Position numbers and translations under genes: made by a program. Shown here piece after piece: positions 10,312 to 18,308 of a stretch of DNA of 64,000 bases. Each line of letters begins with the position of its first letter. Position 1 is the stretch's first letter. The DNA comes from Muribaculaceae bacterium (GTDB taxonomy: Bacteria > Bacteroidota > Bacteroidia > Bacteroidales > Muribaculaceae): positions 20,480 to 84,479 of the forward strand of contig JAMPGA010000002.1 in NCBI GenBank assembly GCA_023664185.1, in the 5' to 3' direction. The notes under the pieces are model-generated. The model worked only from the letters and a program-made list of their open reading frames with translations. It had not been told where the DNA came from and did not search any database.

Positions 10312-10446
10312 ATGAGCAAAGAGAATTCAAAAGTAAACGTGTGGCTGGTGGTAGGAGTGATAGTGCTTATCGTGCTCCTGCTGGTATGGCTCACAGTGGC
10401 CGACTTCTTCGGCGATACAGATGTGGCGGCGTTTATAGCCGGATAA
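10312..10446 (+). CDS. 44-residue single-pass membrane peptide
   Basis: An ATG-started frame of 44 codons that encodes a charged N-terminus (MSKENSKVN), one strongly hydrophobic segment (about residues 9-28, VWLVVGVIVLIVLLLVWLTV) and an acidic tail (DFFGDTDVAA). It stands alone, divergent from the upstream operon by 51 bases, and is followed by a strong hairpin, both as expected for a real short transcript. Its function is unknown. It could be a membrane-complex accessory peptide or a toxin-like peptide, but nothing beyond the topology supports a choice. Confidence 0.6.
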   Translation: MSKENSKVNVWLVVGVIVLIVLLLVWLTVADFFGDTDVAAFIAG

Positions 10447-10458
10447 TCCAGACAATAA

Positions 10459-10495
10459 GACATGGTTGATCCCTGTTGCAGGGACCAACCATGTC
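10459..10495. terminator. Bidirectional hairpin terminator
   Basis: GACATGGTTG plus TCCCTG forms a stem of about 17 bp with CAGGGACCAACCATGTC, with one mismatch and a three-base loop. It separates the 44-residue peptide gene from the convergent transporter gene. Confidence 0.65.
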
Positions 10496-10508
10496 GTGTG
10501 ATAGAGGT

Positions 10509-12032
10509 TTACTTAGTTACTTTCTCGAGCCATCCGAGCATAGCAAACATAATGCCCATAGAGATGACGCAGACGCTCAGGAACACAGTCCAGGCCACCC
10601 AGATGGGGCAGGCATTGTAGATGAGCGGACCCACCCAGAGCATGAGGTTGCCCACGGCGGTGGCGCCGAGCCACAGTCCCTGACACAGACCCTGAAGATG
10701 CTTGGGTGCCACTTTCGATACGAACGACAGTCCTAAGGGCGAGATGAAGAGCTCGGCCACGGTCATGAAGAAGTAGAACACGATGAGCACCCAGGGACCG
10801 GCTTTCATAGCCTCTGACACTGCAGGGGGCAGAGCCTTGAAGGCGTCGGCCGAAGGATATCCCTCGACGAGCGAGAACACCGTGAGGAACAAGTAGGCCA
10901 GACCGGCCAGACCCATACCTATGGCTATCTTGTGGGGAGTTGAAATCTCTTTGCCCTTGCTGGCCATTGAGCCGAACAGCCACATCACCACCGGGGTGAG
11001 GATTATGACGAAGAAGGGGTTGAGGGCCTGCCAGATCTCGGGCTGCACGGAGTCGGTCTTGACAAAGTCGCGGGCGAAGAGCGAGAGCGAGGTGCCGTTC
11101 TGGTGGAATGAGAACCAGAAGAAGATGGCTATGCCAAGCACGGCAAACAGTGCATACATGCGCTGGCGTATCTCGCCTGCCATGCGGGCTTTCTCTTCGG
11201 GAGAGTATTCGATGGCTTCCTCTTTCTCCTTCTTGGCCGGCGAGGGGAGCTGCTTCTTGGTGGCCACAAAGATTGTGAGCGATAGGAGCATGGCAGCCAC
11301 GGAGGCTATGAATGAATAGTGGATGCCGGTGTTGAAGACATTCAGATACATGGAGCAGAACTCGGAGAGGTTGGCCGAGGCATCGCCGCCCACTGCCGAA
11401 ACCAGAGAGTAGAGGTTGTTGAGATTCTGGGTGTCCATGCTGTCGGTAAGGCTCAGATACTCATGGCAGAGAGCCGGAAGCGAGGCATTGTAGAGCAGAC
11501 CGTTCTCGCTCAGCCACCAGCTGCGCAGCATGGGGGCCACAAACGGAGCCACAAGGCCGCCAATGTTGATGAACACATAGAAAATCTGGAAGCCCGAGTC
11601 GCGCTGCGAGGCATAGCGGGGATTGTCGTAAAGCTGACCCACTATGGCCTGCAGGTTGCCCTTGAACAGACCGTTGCCAAAGGCTATAAGGAAGAGTGCC
11701 ACACAGGTGAGGGTGAGGAGCCACACACGGTTTTCGGAGGTGGCAAATATCGGGAATGCCAGCACTATGTAGCCCAGAGTCATGACACACAGGCCGGAGA
11801 TGATGGTGCCCTTATAGTTGCGTGTGCGGTCGGCGATGATACCGCCTACAAGACTGAGCACATAGATTCCGCAATAGAAGCAGGAATAGATGATGGAACT
11901 GGTCTCCTCCTTGATGCCAAACTTAGAGCAGAGAAACAGCACGAGCACAGCATTCATGATGTAGTAGCCGAAACGCTCGCCCATGTTGCTCAAAGCCGCA
12001 GGTATAAGACCTTTGGGGTGGTTGTTAAACAT
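10509..12032 (-). CDS. POT/PTR2 family proton-dependent oligopeptide transporter
   Basis: A 507-residue inner-membrane protein of the major facilitator superfamily, with about 12-14 hydrophobic segments. The motif NMGERFGYYIMNA near the N-terminus is the ExxERFxYY proton-coupling signature of di- and tripeptide transporters (DtpT/PepT). An ATG 42 bases further upstream would add 14 residues, but the -7 promoter box lies only just beyond it and homologous proteins start near MFNNHPKGLIP, so I chose 12032. The gene is monocistronic. Confidence 0.9.
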   Translation of the reverse strand: MFNNHPKGLIPAALSNMGERFGYYIMNAVLVLFLCSKFGIKEETSSIIYSCFYCGIYVLSLVGGIIADRTRNYKGTIISGLCVMTLGYIVLAFPIFATSENRVWLLTLTCVALFLIAFGNGLFKGNLQAIVGQLYDNPRYASQRDSGFQIFYVFINIGGLVAPFVAPMLRSWWLSENGLLYNASLPALCHEYLSLTDSMDTQNLNNLYSLVSAVGGDASANLSEFCSMYLNVFNTGIHYSFIASVAAMLLSLTIFVATKKQLPSPAKKEKEEAIEYSPEEKARMAGEIRQRMYALFAVLGIAIFFWFSFHQNGTSLSLFARDFVKTDSVQPEIWQALNPFFVIILTPVVMWLFGSMASKGKEISTPHKIAIGMGLAGLAYLFLTVFSLVEGYPSADAFKALPPAVSEAMKAGPWVLIVFYFFMTVAELFISPLGLSFVSKVAPKHLQGLCQGLWLGATAVGNLMLWVGPLIYNACPIWVAWTVFLSVCVISMGIMFAMLGWLEKVTK

Positions 12033-12071
12033 GTTTTTGATGCAAAATGTGGTTAATGAATAGCGAAAGTG

Positions 12072-12079
12072 CAAATTTA
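12072..12079 (-). promoter_or_regulatory. -7 box for the peptide transporter
   Basis: Reading the minus strand, TAAATTTG matches TAnnTTTG and sits 39 bases before the chosen start codon. No clear -33 element is seen. Confidence 0.5.
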
Positions 12080-12138
12080 CAGCATTTTTCTGAATTCATC
12101 GGCATTATGATGCCTAAAATCACATTTTTGGTGTCAAA

Positions 12139-13260
12139 TCAGTGCACTCCCAGGGTGGCAAAGATGCGGTTGAATCTCGACATCCATGTGTGTTCGGCCT
12201 CGGCGCGGCGGCGTGCGGCGGCCTTCATGCGCGCCACTTCCGAGTCGTGGTGCGGGTCGAGGTAATAGCGAGCCTTGTCTACCATCTCCTCTCGCGAGCT
12301 GTAGAGCACTATCTCGCGCCCCTCGTCAAAGTAGTTGGTTATCTCGGGTGTGCGCGAGGTGAGCTGCAGGCCTCCCGACATGGGTATCTCGAATGTGCGC
12401 AGGTGCAGCTTGGGTATGGGCTGCGACAACACGTAGGTATCGCGCAGCTCGGCGATGTTGAGCGACAGTGTCAGAGCCGAATAGAGTGCACACATGCTGC
12501 TGAAGGGCACGGAGGGTTCGCCGATGAGCATCGGGGTGGTGGTGTCGAGCTCCGACGACCTGCTGAACCGGTTGAGTATCGTGGACCACAGCACCCGCCG
12601 CCCTATCGGAAACCGTAGATATCGCGTGGTCTTCACCGCAAGGTTGAGGGGATGGAAGCTCTTGCGCCCGTTTTTCAACGAGCTGTTGTATGAGGGGTCG
12701 ACAAGCGCGTTGGAATATATCCTGCACGGGATTCCGCCAGCCGTGAGGTCGTTGATTTTATTAGTGCGACTGCCATAGGGCGAGCCTATGAACCCCACCG
12801 CTCTGACCGGCTCCTCGGCAGCCGAAGGCTGATAGATAAACGGGTTGGCAGCATAGGGCATAAACAGAATGTTGCGACACCCCCAGCGTTCAAACAGATA
12901 GGAGGTCTCGGCCGAGGTAAGCCACACGACATCAAACAGTGGTGCTATCTTTTTCTGCTTGTATGGCAATTCGAGATTGTCCCAACAGATGAGACACGAG
13001 GGTATACCCATCTCCCTGACCCGGCCTACGGTTTCCGGAAACAACACATCCTGATCGTCGCAGGCCAGAAACATATCCCACCCGCTTCCCTGGCGCAGCA
13101 TCTTCACAGCCTCGCTGTTGGCTTGGGTCATGGAGCCGTATTGGGCAGGATTGAAGGTCACCACCTCGTGGCCTGCCCGGATTAGCTCGTCAATATGGTT
13201 CTGGCGCTGCCAGCCATACATGGGAGTGTCATATTCCAGAAAATAGTAGAATATTTTCAT
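12139..13260 (-). CDS. CgeB-like glycosyltransferase, GT-B fold
   Basis: A 373-residue cytoplasmic protein. Residues 1-150 form a Rossmann-like domain (MKIFYYFLEYDTPMYGW; FDVVWLTSAETSYLFERWG), and the C-terminal half contains the nucleotide-sugar binding pattern of the glycosyl-transferase-1 subgroup found in CgeB and DUF3880 proteins (LRTFEIPMSGGLQLTSR, FDEGREIVLYSSREEM). It overlaps the preceding GT2 gene by four bases (ATGA), so the two are coupled and probably act on the same surface glycan. Donor and acceptor are unknown. Confidence 0.8.
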   Translation of the reverse strand: MKIFYYFLEYDTPMYGWQRQNHIDELIRAGHEVVTFNPAQYGSMTQANSEAVKMLRQGSGWDMFLACDDQDVLFPETVGRVREMGIPSCLICWDNLELPYKQKKIAPLFDVVWLTSAETSYLFERWGCRNILFMPYAANPFIYQPSAAEEPVRAVGFIGSPYGSRTNKINDLTAGGIPCRIYSNALVDPSYNSSLKNGRKSFHPLNLAVKTTRYLRFPIGRRVLWSTILNRFSRSSELDTTTPMLIGEPSVPFSSMCALYSALTLSLNIAELRDTYVLSQPIPKLHLRTFEIPMSGGLQLTSRTPEITNYFDEGREIVLYSSREEMVDKARYYLDPHHDSEVARMKAAARRRAEAEHTWMSRFNRIFATLGVH

Positions 13261-14327
13261 TTCATTTTGTCTCTGCGCAGTTTGGAGAAGCCTACAATCA
13301 GTGAGAAGGTGGTGAGAAAATGGCCTTTGAGAGTGGTGTGGTAGAGTATGCGCTGTTTGAGAGGCAACTGCTCCCAGCGATATGTGGCGCAGATGTCGCG
13401 GAAATAGGGGTCGGCTACACGCTCATGAAACCACCGGCGTTTGTCGGCCATGTTGAGCGCTTTGCTGATGAAAACAAATTTCATATTGGCCCTGAGCGCC
13501 CTTACATAAAACCCTGCGGCATACTGGCGGGCTTCGTCGGCATATCCGCGCTCGGCGAGCACCTCCTCCAGATGTCGGCTGTATTTCTCTACGCGCTCCA
13601 TTACCTTAAGGTCCACTCCGCGGGTCAGGCTTCCGGCGGTGATGCGATAGTGGTAGTATGTGCGTGGCAGCCACACCACCCGACGCGTCAGTCCGTAATA
13701 GTCGAGGTTAAAGAGATAATCCTCGCTGAGATACTCGCGCTCGTTTTCGAAGCGCACACCGTTGTCCATGATAAGGTCTCGGCGATACACAGCCATACAT
13801 GAGCTTCCTCCGAGGTCATACTCCTTAAGAGCCGTCGAAGGGATATCGAATATGCACAGTGCAAGACTTCGGATCTGCTCCGGACGGTCGAACAGCACCG
13901 GGGCGTCATCGTAGGTCTCAGGACCACGGTGACCCTGGTCGTCAAATCTGTTGCAGGCAAACCTTACGGTCTGGGCATCATGGCGCTCCATCTCCTCAAT
14001 GGCCACAGCATAGGTCTGCGGCTCAAGCAGATCGTCGGAGTCGAGGAAAGCCACATACTTGCCTTTAGCGTAGTCGAGGCCGGTGTTGCGGGCATAGCCA
14101 AGGCCTTGATTCTCTTTGTGCACCACACGTATGCGTGGATCGCGCCGTGCCCACTGCTCGCACATCTCCGGACAACGATCGGGCGAACCATCGTCAACTA
14201 ATATTAGCTCCAGATCCTTGAGAGTCTGCCCCAGCACGGTTTCAATGCAGGCGTCGAGATAGCGCTCGGTCTTGTAGACAGGCACTATCACAGATAGCAG
14301 AGGTGTCTGGGAATTATCTCTGGTCAT
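13257..14327 (-). CDS. GT2 family glycosyltransferase
   Basis: An inverting GT-A glycosyltransferase of 356 residues from the chosen start MTRDNSQTPLLSVIVPVYK. The N-terminal domain carries the nucleotide-binding VDDGSPD and the metal-binding DXD motif FLDSDDLLEPQ, and RNTGLDYAKG. The C-terminal third is helical and not predicted to be transmembrane. Upstream in-frame starts at 14351 and 14399 would put extra residues before the conserved fold and are less likely. It is probably a polysaccharide or glycolipid assembly enzyme with the downstream CgeB-like partner. Confidence 0.9.
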   Translation of the reverse strand: MTRDNSQTPLLSVIVPVYKTERYLDACIETVLGQTLKDLELILVDDGSPDRCPEMCEQWARRDPRIRVVHKENQGLGYARNTGLDYAKGKYVAFLDSDDLLEPQTYAVAIEEMERHDAQTVRFACNRFDDQGHRGPETYDDAPVLFDRPEQIRSLALCIFDIPSTALKEYDLGGSSCMAVYRRDLIMDNGVRFENEREYLSEDYLFNLDYYGLTRRVVWLPRTYYHYRITAGSLTRGVDLKVMERVEKYSRHLEEVLAERGYADEARQYAAGFYVRALRANMKFVFISKALNMADKRRWFHERVADPYFRDICATYRWEQLPLKQRILYHTTLKGHFLTTFSLIVGFSKLRRDKMK

Positions 14328-14467
14328 GATCAGGTAGGTTAACGTTTCCATACTATAAACGCTCCAATCCCTCCGAATATTATTTGCTATGCCCCGCATT
14401 TGTTAGAACAGAATCTCACCTCAAAATCGCGGAAATCACAATCTTCGCACCGTTTTATTGAAAAACA

Positions 14468-14499
14468 TTTGCAAAAACAGATTAAAGATTGTAAATTTG
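14468..14499 (+). promoter_or_regulatory. Promoter of the metYX-hom transcript
   Basis: TTTG at 14468-14471 and TAAATTTG at 14492-14499 are separated by 20 bases, a full match to the Bacteroidetes -33/-7 promoter. Transcription would begin near 14505, leaving about 50 bases before the leader peptide start and about 220 before metY. Confidence 0.8.
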
Positions 14500-14553
14500 C
14501 AGCGTCAAAGCATCAAAAGACACATTTTAAAACCCAACCCCCGAATCAAAAAA

Positions 14554-14652
14554 ATGGCACAATCGTCTGCATACACCCTTATCACCCAGCCGGCCACGAC
14601 GGGGCGAATGTACATGTGCATGATGATGAACTGCCAGCTATGCCGGGGGTGA
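14554..14652 (+). CDS. Methionine/cysteine-rich leader peptide of the met operon
   Basis: A 32-codon frame between the promoter and metY. Residues 19-30 read MYMCMMMNCQLC: five Met codons in seven positions and three Cys codons. The stop codon (14650-14652) lies 30 bases before an intrinsic terminator, and the downstream genes make methionine from homoserine and sulfide. This is the arrangement of an amino-acid attenuator: ribosomes short of Met-tRNA would stall in the Met run. A metal-binding micropeptide is the main alternative, but it would not explain the terminator position. No other start codon gives a better peptide. Confidence 0.75.
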   Translation: MAQSSAYTLITQPATTGRMYMCMMMNCQLCRG

Positions 14653-14712
14653 TTGTTCACGCATATATCAACTCAACCATATAAACCGGCCTCATCACGA
14701 TGCCGGTTTTTT
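14589..14712 (+). promoter_or_regulatory. Methionine attenuator with four mutually complementary segments
   Basis: Short complementary segments lie at 14589-14594 (GCCGGC), 14642-14646 (GCCGG), 14686-14690 (CCGGC) and 14702-14706 (GCCGG). They allow 1:2, 2:3 and 3:4 pairing, the classical ribosome-controlled scheme. Segment 2 is in the last leader codons, so a ribosome reaching the stop codon would cover it and free 3:4, the terminator. The 2:3 pairing seen by eye is only about five pairs, so folding must confirm it. Confidence 0.6.
14683..14712 (+). terminator. Intrinsic terminator of the met attenuator
   Basis: AAACCGGC (14683-14690) and GCCGGTTT (14702-14709) form an 8 bp stem with an 11-base loop, followed by a T tract (14707-14712 and beyond). 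It stands between a complete promoter and metY, so full-length transcription needs it to be bypassed. Confidence 0.85.
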
Positions 14713-14727
14713 ATTTTCAATAAGAAC

Positions 14728-16017
14728 ATGGACTATAGCAAACTCCGTTTTGAGACACGCCAGATACACGCAGGCCTCAACCATCACGAGCCCACCGGAG
14801 CAAGGGGTGTGGCCATATACCCCACAGCGGCCTACCGGTTTAAGGATTGCGAATATGCAGCAAACCTCTTTGAGCTCTCTGAGCCGGGCAATATATACAC
14901 CCGCCTGCAGAACCCCACCACGTCGGCCTACGAGGAGCGTGTGGCCGCTCTCTATGGGGGTGTGGGGGCTCTGGCTGTGTCGTCGGGGATGGCGGCAATA
15001 CATCTTACAGTTACAGCTCTGGCAGCCGAGGGCGACAATATCGTGGCTTCTCCCCTGCTCTACGGCGGCACTTATAATCTGTTTCGCCACACTTTGCGCC
15101 GACTGGGAATAGAGGTGCGCATAGCCTCTTCGGACAATCCTGCCGACTTTGCCGCGCTGATCGACGATCGTACACGGGGAGTGTTTGCCGAAAGCATGGG
15201 CAACCCCACCTGCGGGGTGGCCGATATCGAAGGACTGGCCCAGGTGGCTCATGCAGCCGGTGTGCCACTGATCATCGACAATACTTTCGGGGCATGCGGA
15301 TATCTGTGCAACCCCTTTGACTGGGGTGCGGACATCATCACCGACAGCGCCACAAAGTGGATCAACGGTCACGGCACAGCCATGGGTGGTATCATAGTGG
15401 ACAGCGGGCGCTTTGACTGGCGCAACGGCAAGTTTCCGGGCATCGACGGCCCCTCCGATGGCTATCACGGTCTGAACCTGGCTGAAGCCTTCGGGCCGGC
15501 GGCTTTCATAGTGAAGTGTAGGGTGGACGGACTGAGAGACTTCGGATCGTGCTCCTCGGCTTTCGACAGCTATCTGATGATGTATGGGCTGGAGACTCTG
15601 TCGCTGCGTGTAAGGCATGTGGTGGAGTCGACACGCCGCCTGGCCGAATGGCTCCGCTCCAACCCGGCCGTCAAGCATGTTAGCTATGTAGGGTTCTCCG
15701 ACCATCCCAGCCATGAGAGAGCCGTGAAATATTTCAAACCGGCAGCCTCGGGCGTGCTCAACGTTGAGCTTAAAGGCACTCTGGAGACCACGGTGAAATT
15801 TGTGGAGGCACTCCGCCTGTTTGCCCACATGACCATGATAGGCGACTCCATCTCTGTGGTGACTCATCCGGCATCTACCACCCACAAACAGCTGAGCCAG
15901 GCCGACCTGGCAGCCGCAGGGGTCACCCCCACCCTGCTGCGCATATCCCCGGGACTCGAAAATGTGGATGATCTGATCGACGATTTTGCACAGGCTATAG
16001 CACAGACTGGATTATGA
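14728..16017 (+). CDS. metY: O-acetylhomoserine sulfhydrylase (aminocarboxypropyltransferase)
   Basis: A 429-residue PLP enzyme of the Cys/Met metabolism family that joins O-acetylhomoserine and sulfide to homocysteine. The motif DSATKWINGHG carries the PLP lysine (about K210), and TRQIHAG, YPTAAYRF and TRLQNPT are family landmarks. MDYSKLRFETRQ gives the usual start; a longer in-frame start at 14653 would run through the terminator. It is the first gene of the metY-metX-hom operon, whose third step begins from homoserine. The four-base overlap with metX (ATGA) indicates coupling. Confidence 0.95.
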   Translation: MDYSKLRFETRQIHAGLNHHEPTGARGVAIYPTAAYRFKDCEYAANLFELSEPGNIYTRLQNPTTSAYEERVAALYGGVGALAVSSGMAAIHLTVTALAAEGDNIVASPLLYGGTYNLFRHTLRRLGIEVRIASSDNPADFAALIDDRTRGVFAESMGNPTCGVADIEGLAQVAHAAGVPLIIDNTFGACGYLCNPFDWGADIITDSATKWINGHGTAMGGIIVDSGRFDWRNGKFPGIDGPSDGYHGLNLAEAFGPAAFIVKCRVDGLRDFGSCSSAFDSYLMMYGLETLSLRVRHVVESTRRLAEWLRSNPAVKHVSYVGFSDHPSHERAVKYFKPAASGVLNVELKGTLETTVKFVEALRLFAHMTMIGDSISVVTHPASTTHKQLSQADLAAAGVTPTLLRISPGLENVDDLIDDFAQAIAQTGL

Positions 16018-17030
16018 GTAAATTGCTACACTATCTCGAACCCTTCCATCTGGAACTGGGGGGAGTGATCAACGGCCTGACCATAGCCTTCGACACCTAT
16101 GGCACTCTAAACGCCGACCGCAGCAACTGTGTCTGGGTGTGCCATGCACTTACGGCCAACAGCGACGTGGCCGACTGGTGGCCTCACACGGTGGAGAAGG
16201 GCAAATTCCTGGATCCGGAGGAAAACTTCATCGTGTGTGCCAACATCCTGGGCTCGCACTACGGCACTACGGGGCCACTGTCGGAAAATCCCGTCACAGG
16301 CTCCCCCTATTATACCGACTTTCCCCGCCTCACCATCCGCGATATGGCCAGAGCTCATATCCTGCTGGCCGATACCTTGGGTCTGACTCGCATCAAGGCG
16401 CTCGTGGGGAGCTCGGTGGGTGGATTTCAGGCTCTGGAATGGGCGGTGGAAGAGCCTTGGCGCTTTGAGAAACTGGTGCTCATAGCCACCGATGCCAAGG
16501 CCTCGGCCTGGACTATAGCCCTCGACGAAACCCAGCGCATGGCCATCAAGGCCGATCCAACTTACGGCCGAAGATCTCCCACAGCAGGCATGAACGGCAT
16601 GGCCGCAGCCCGAGCCATCGGTCTGCTCTCTTACCGCGGCCCCGAGGGCTACAACGCCACGCAGACCGATCCGGAGTGTCTGCCGGCCGATGCCACACGC
16701 CGCGCCACTACCTATCAGCAACACCAGGGCGACAAACTCTGTCAGCGCTACAATGCTTACTCCTACGTCACCATCCTGGATGCCTTCGACACCCACGACG
16801 TAGGGCGCGGCCGCGGAGGTGTGGCCAAGGCTCTCAGACGGCTGCAAATGCCGGTGATGGTAGTGGGCATCTCCACAGATATTGTTTTTACGGTGCCTGA
16901 GATGCATCGGCTCTGCTCCATGATGCCAAACGGAGTATACAAAGAGATCGATTCCCGCTTCGGCCACGACGGATTCCTTGTAGAACACGAGCAGCTCAAC
17001 GACATCATCAAACCATTTATGCAACAATGA
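16014..17030 (+). CDS. metX: Homoserine O-acetyltransferase
   Basis: A 338-residue alpha/beta-hydrolase-fold enzyme that activates homoserine with an acyl-CoA. The nucleophile elbow GSSVGGFQALEW gives S134; the acid is probably D289 in ISTDIVF and the base H318 in GHDGFL. YDTYGTLN and NILGSHYGTTGP are typical MetX segments. Some enzymes annotated as MetX use succinyl-CoA, which the sequence alone cannot settle, but a neighbouring O-acetylhomoserine sulfhydrylase favours acetyl. It overlaps metY and hom by four bases each. Confidence 0.93.
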   Translation: MSKLLHYLEPFHLELGGVINGLTIAFDTYGTLNADRSNCVWVCHALTANSDVADWWPHTVEKGKFLDPEENFIVCANILGSHYGTTGPLSENPVTGSPYYTDFPRLTIRDMARAHILLADTLGLTRIKALVGSSVGGFQALEWAVEEPWRFEKLVLIATDAKASAWTIALDETQRMAIKADPTYGRRSPTAGMNGMAAARAIGLLSYRGPEGYNATQTDPECLPADATRRATTYQQHQGDKLCQRYNAYSYVTILDAFDTHDVGRGRGGVAKALRRLQMPVMVVGISTDIVFTVPEMHRLCSMMPNGVYKEIDSRFGHDGFLVEHEQLNDIIKPFMQQ

Positions 17031-18265
17031 AAGACGGAAAGATTCAGATAGGCTTGTTCGGGCTCGGCACTGTCGGGCAGGGGATATTCCAGGTTATAGC
17101 CAAGGCGCGCAATGCCCATGCCAAGATACGTCGCATCTGTGTGCGCGATGTCTCGAAGCCTCGCGGGGTGCAGGTTGACCCCGCGCTACTCACCACCGAC
17201 TCCGCGGCTCTGCTCGACGATCCGGAGATTGACCTTATAGTAGAGGTGATCGACGATGCCGATGCTTCCTACGACATCGTGACGGCTGCCCTGCGCAAGG
17301 GCATCCCGGTGGTGAGCGGCAATAAAGCCATGATAGCGCGCCATCTGCCCGAGCTTATAGAGCTGCAGCGACGCCACAACACCGCCCTGCTCTACGATGC
17401 CTCATCGTGTGGGTCGATACCGGTGATAAGAAATCTGGAGGAATACTACGACAACGACCTGCTGCTCGAGGTGAAGGGCATACTCAACGGATCGTCAAAC
17501 TATATACTGTCGAGCGTGTTCGACCACAACGAGCCTTACCACTCTGCGCTGGCCAAGGCACAGCAGGAGGGGTTTGCCGAGAGCGACCCGACATTTGACA
17601 TAGAAGGGTTTGACTCGCTGTTTAAACTCGTTATAATCACCGTCCATGCCCTGGGGGTCTATGTTCCCCCGGCCGACATTTTCACCTATGGCATATCGTC
17701 GATACATGAGTCGGACATACGTTATGCCCGCGAAAAGAGGGTGAAGATTAAGCTTGTGGCTCAGGTGGTGAAAGTGACCGACGAGGAGTTCACCATGTTT
17801 GTGATGCCGGAGTTTGTGGATCGCACCAAATATATCTATAGCGTCGACGACGAGTATAACGGCGTGGTGATACGCGGCGAGTGCTACGACCGCCAGTTCA
17901 TGTTTGGCAAGGGAGCCGGCTCGCTCCCCACGGCCTCGTCGATACTCAGCGACATTATGGCGCGCCGCCACGGCTACCGATATGAATACAAGAAGATGAG
18001 CTATGAGGGTCTGCCCCGCTACACCACCGACATTAATCTGCGCGTCTATTTCCGCTATCTCACCACCGATATACCCTCACTGCTCCCGCTGGGTAAGATA
18101 CATGAGCAATACAGGTCGGAACAGTCAAACTACATCATAGCCGACATTCTTCTGACCGACCTCATCAACCACCGCCACGTGCTCAGCGCAACAGACGTGT
18201 TTGTATGTAACATCCCCATGTTCTTCCGCGACGCCGACACCCTCAAGCCGATTAAGGGGAGTTGA
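17027..18265 (+). CDS. hom: Homoserine dehydrogenase
   Basis: A 412-residue enzyme that reduces aspartate semialdehyde to homoserine. The N-terminal dinucleotide fold starts with GLFGLGTVGQG, and the catalytic homoserine domain (about 130-320) contains the expected GILNGSSNYILS and FDIEGFDSLFK. The C-terminal 90 residues could be an ACT-like regulatory domain (YTTDINLRVYFRY). A separate hom in a methionine operon suggests the pathway makes its own homoserine under methionine control, with an aspartokinase-fused enzyme expected elsewhere. Confidence 0.92.
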   Translation: MKDGKIQIGLFGLGTVGQGIFQVIAKARNAHAKIRRICVRDVSKPRGVQVDPALLTTDSAALLDDPEIDLIVEVIDDADASYDIVTAALRKGIPVVSGNKAMIARHLPELIELQRRHNTALLYDASSCGSIPVIRNLEEYYDNDLLLEVKGILNGSSNYILSSVFDHNEPYHSALAKAQQEGFAESDPTFDIEGFDSLFKLVIITVHALGVYVPPADIFTYGISSIHESDIRYAREKRVKIKLVAQVVKVTDEEFTMFVMPEFVDRTKYIYSVDDEYNGVVIRGECYDRQFMFGKGAGSLPTASSILSDIMARRHGYRYEYKKMSYEGLPRYTTDINLRVYFRYLTTDIPSLLPLGKIHEQYRSEQSNYIIADILLTDLINHRHVLSATDVFVCNIPMFFRDADTLKPIKGS

Positions 18266-18298
18266 GAGTTGAGAATTCCTCTCACTCTCAACTCTCCA
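18257..18298. terminator. Hairpin over the hom stop codon
   Basis: GGAGTTGAGAGT-type sequence pairs with ACTCTCAACTCTCC over about 15 bp. The arm overlaps the hom stop codon and lies just before the convergent esterase gene end, so it probably ends both transcripts, although the T run is weak. Confidence 0.5.
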
Positions 18299-18308
18299 TT
18301 CTCCATTC

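Noticed and set aside
14505-14727. SAM riboswitch upstream of metY
   Set aside because: I looked for the SAM-I and SAM-II core motifs and did not see them; the coding leader, Met codons and terminator give a simpler explanation.
14695-15885. A 396-codon minus-strand frame opposite metY
   Set aside because: metY has conserved PLP motifs; the opposite frame would run through the met attenuator and has no features.
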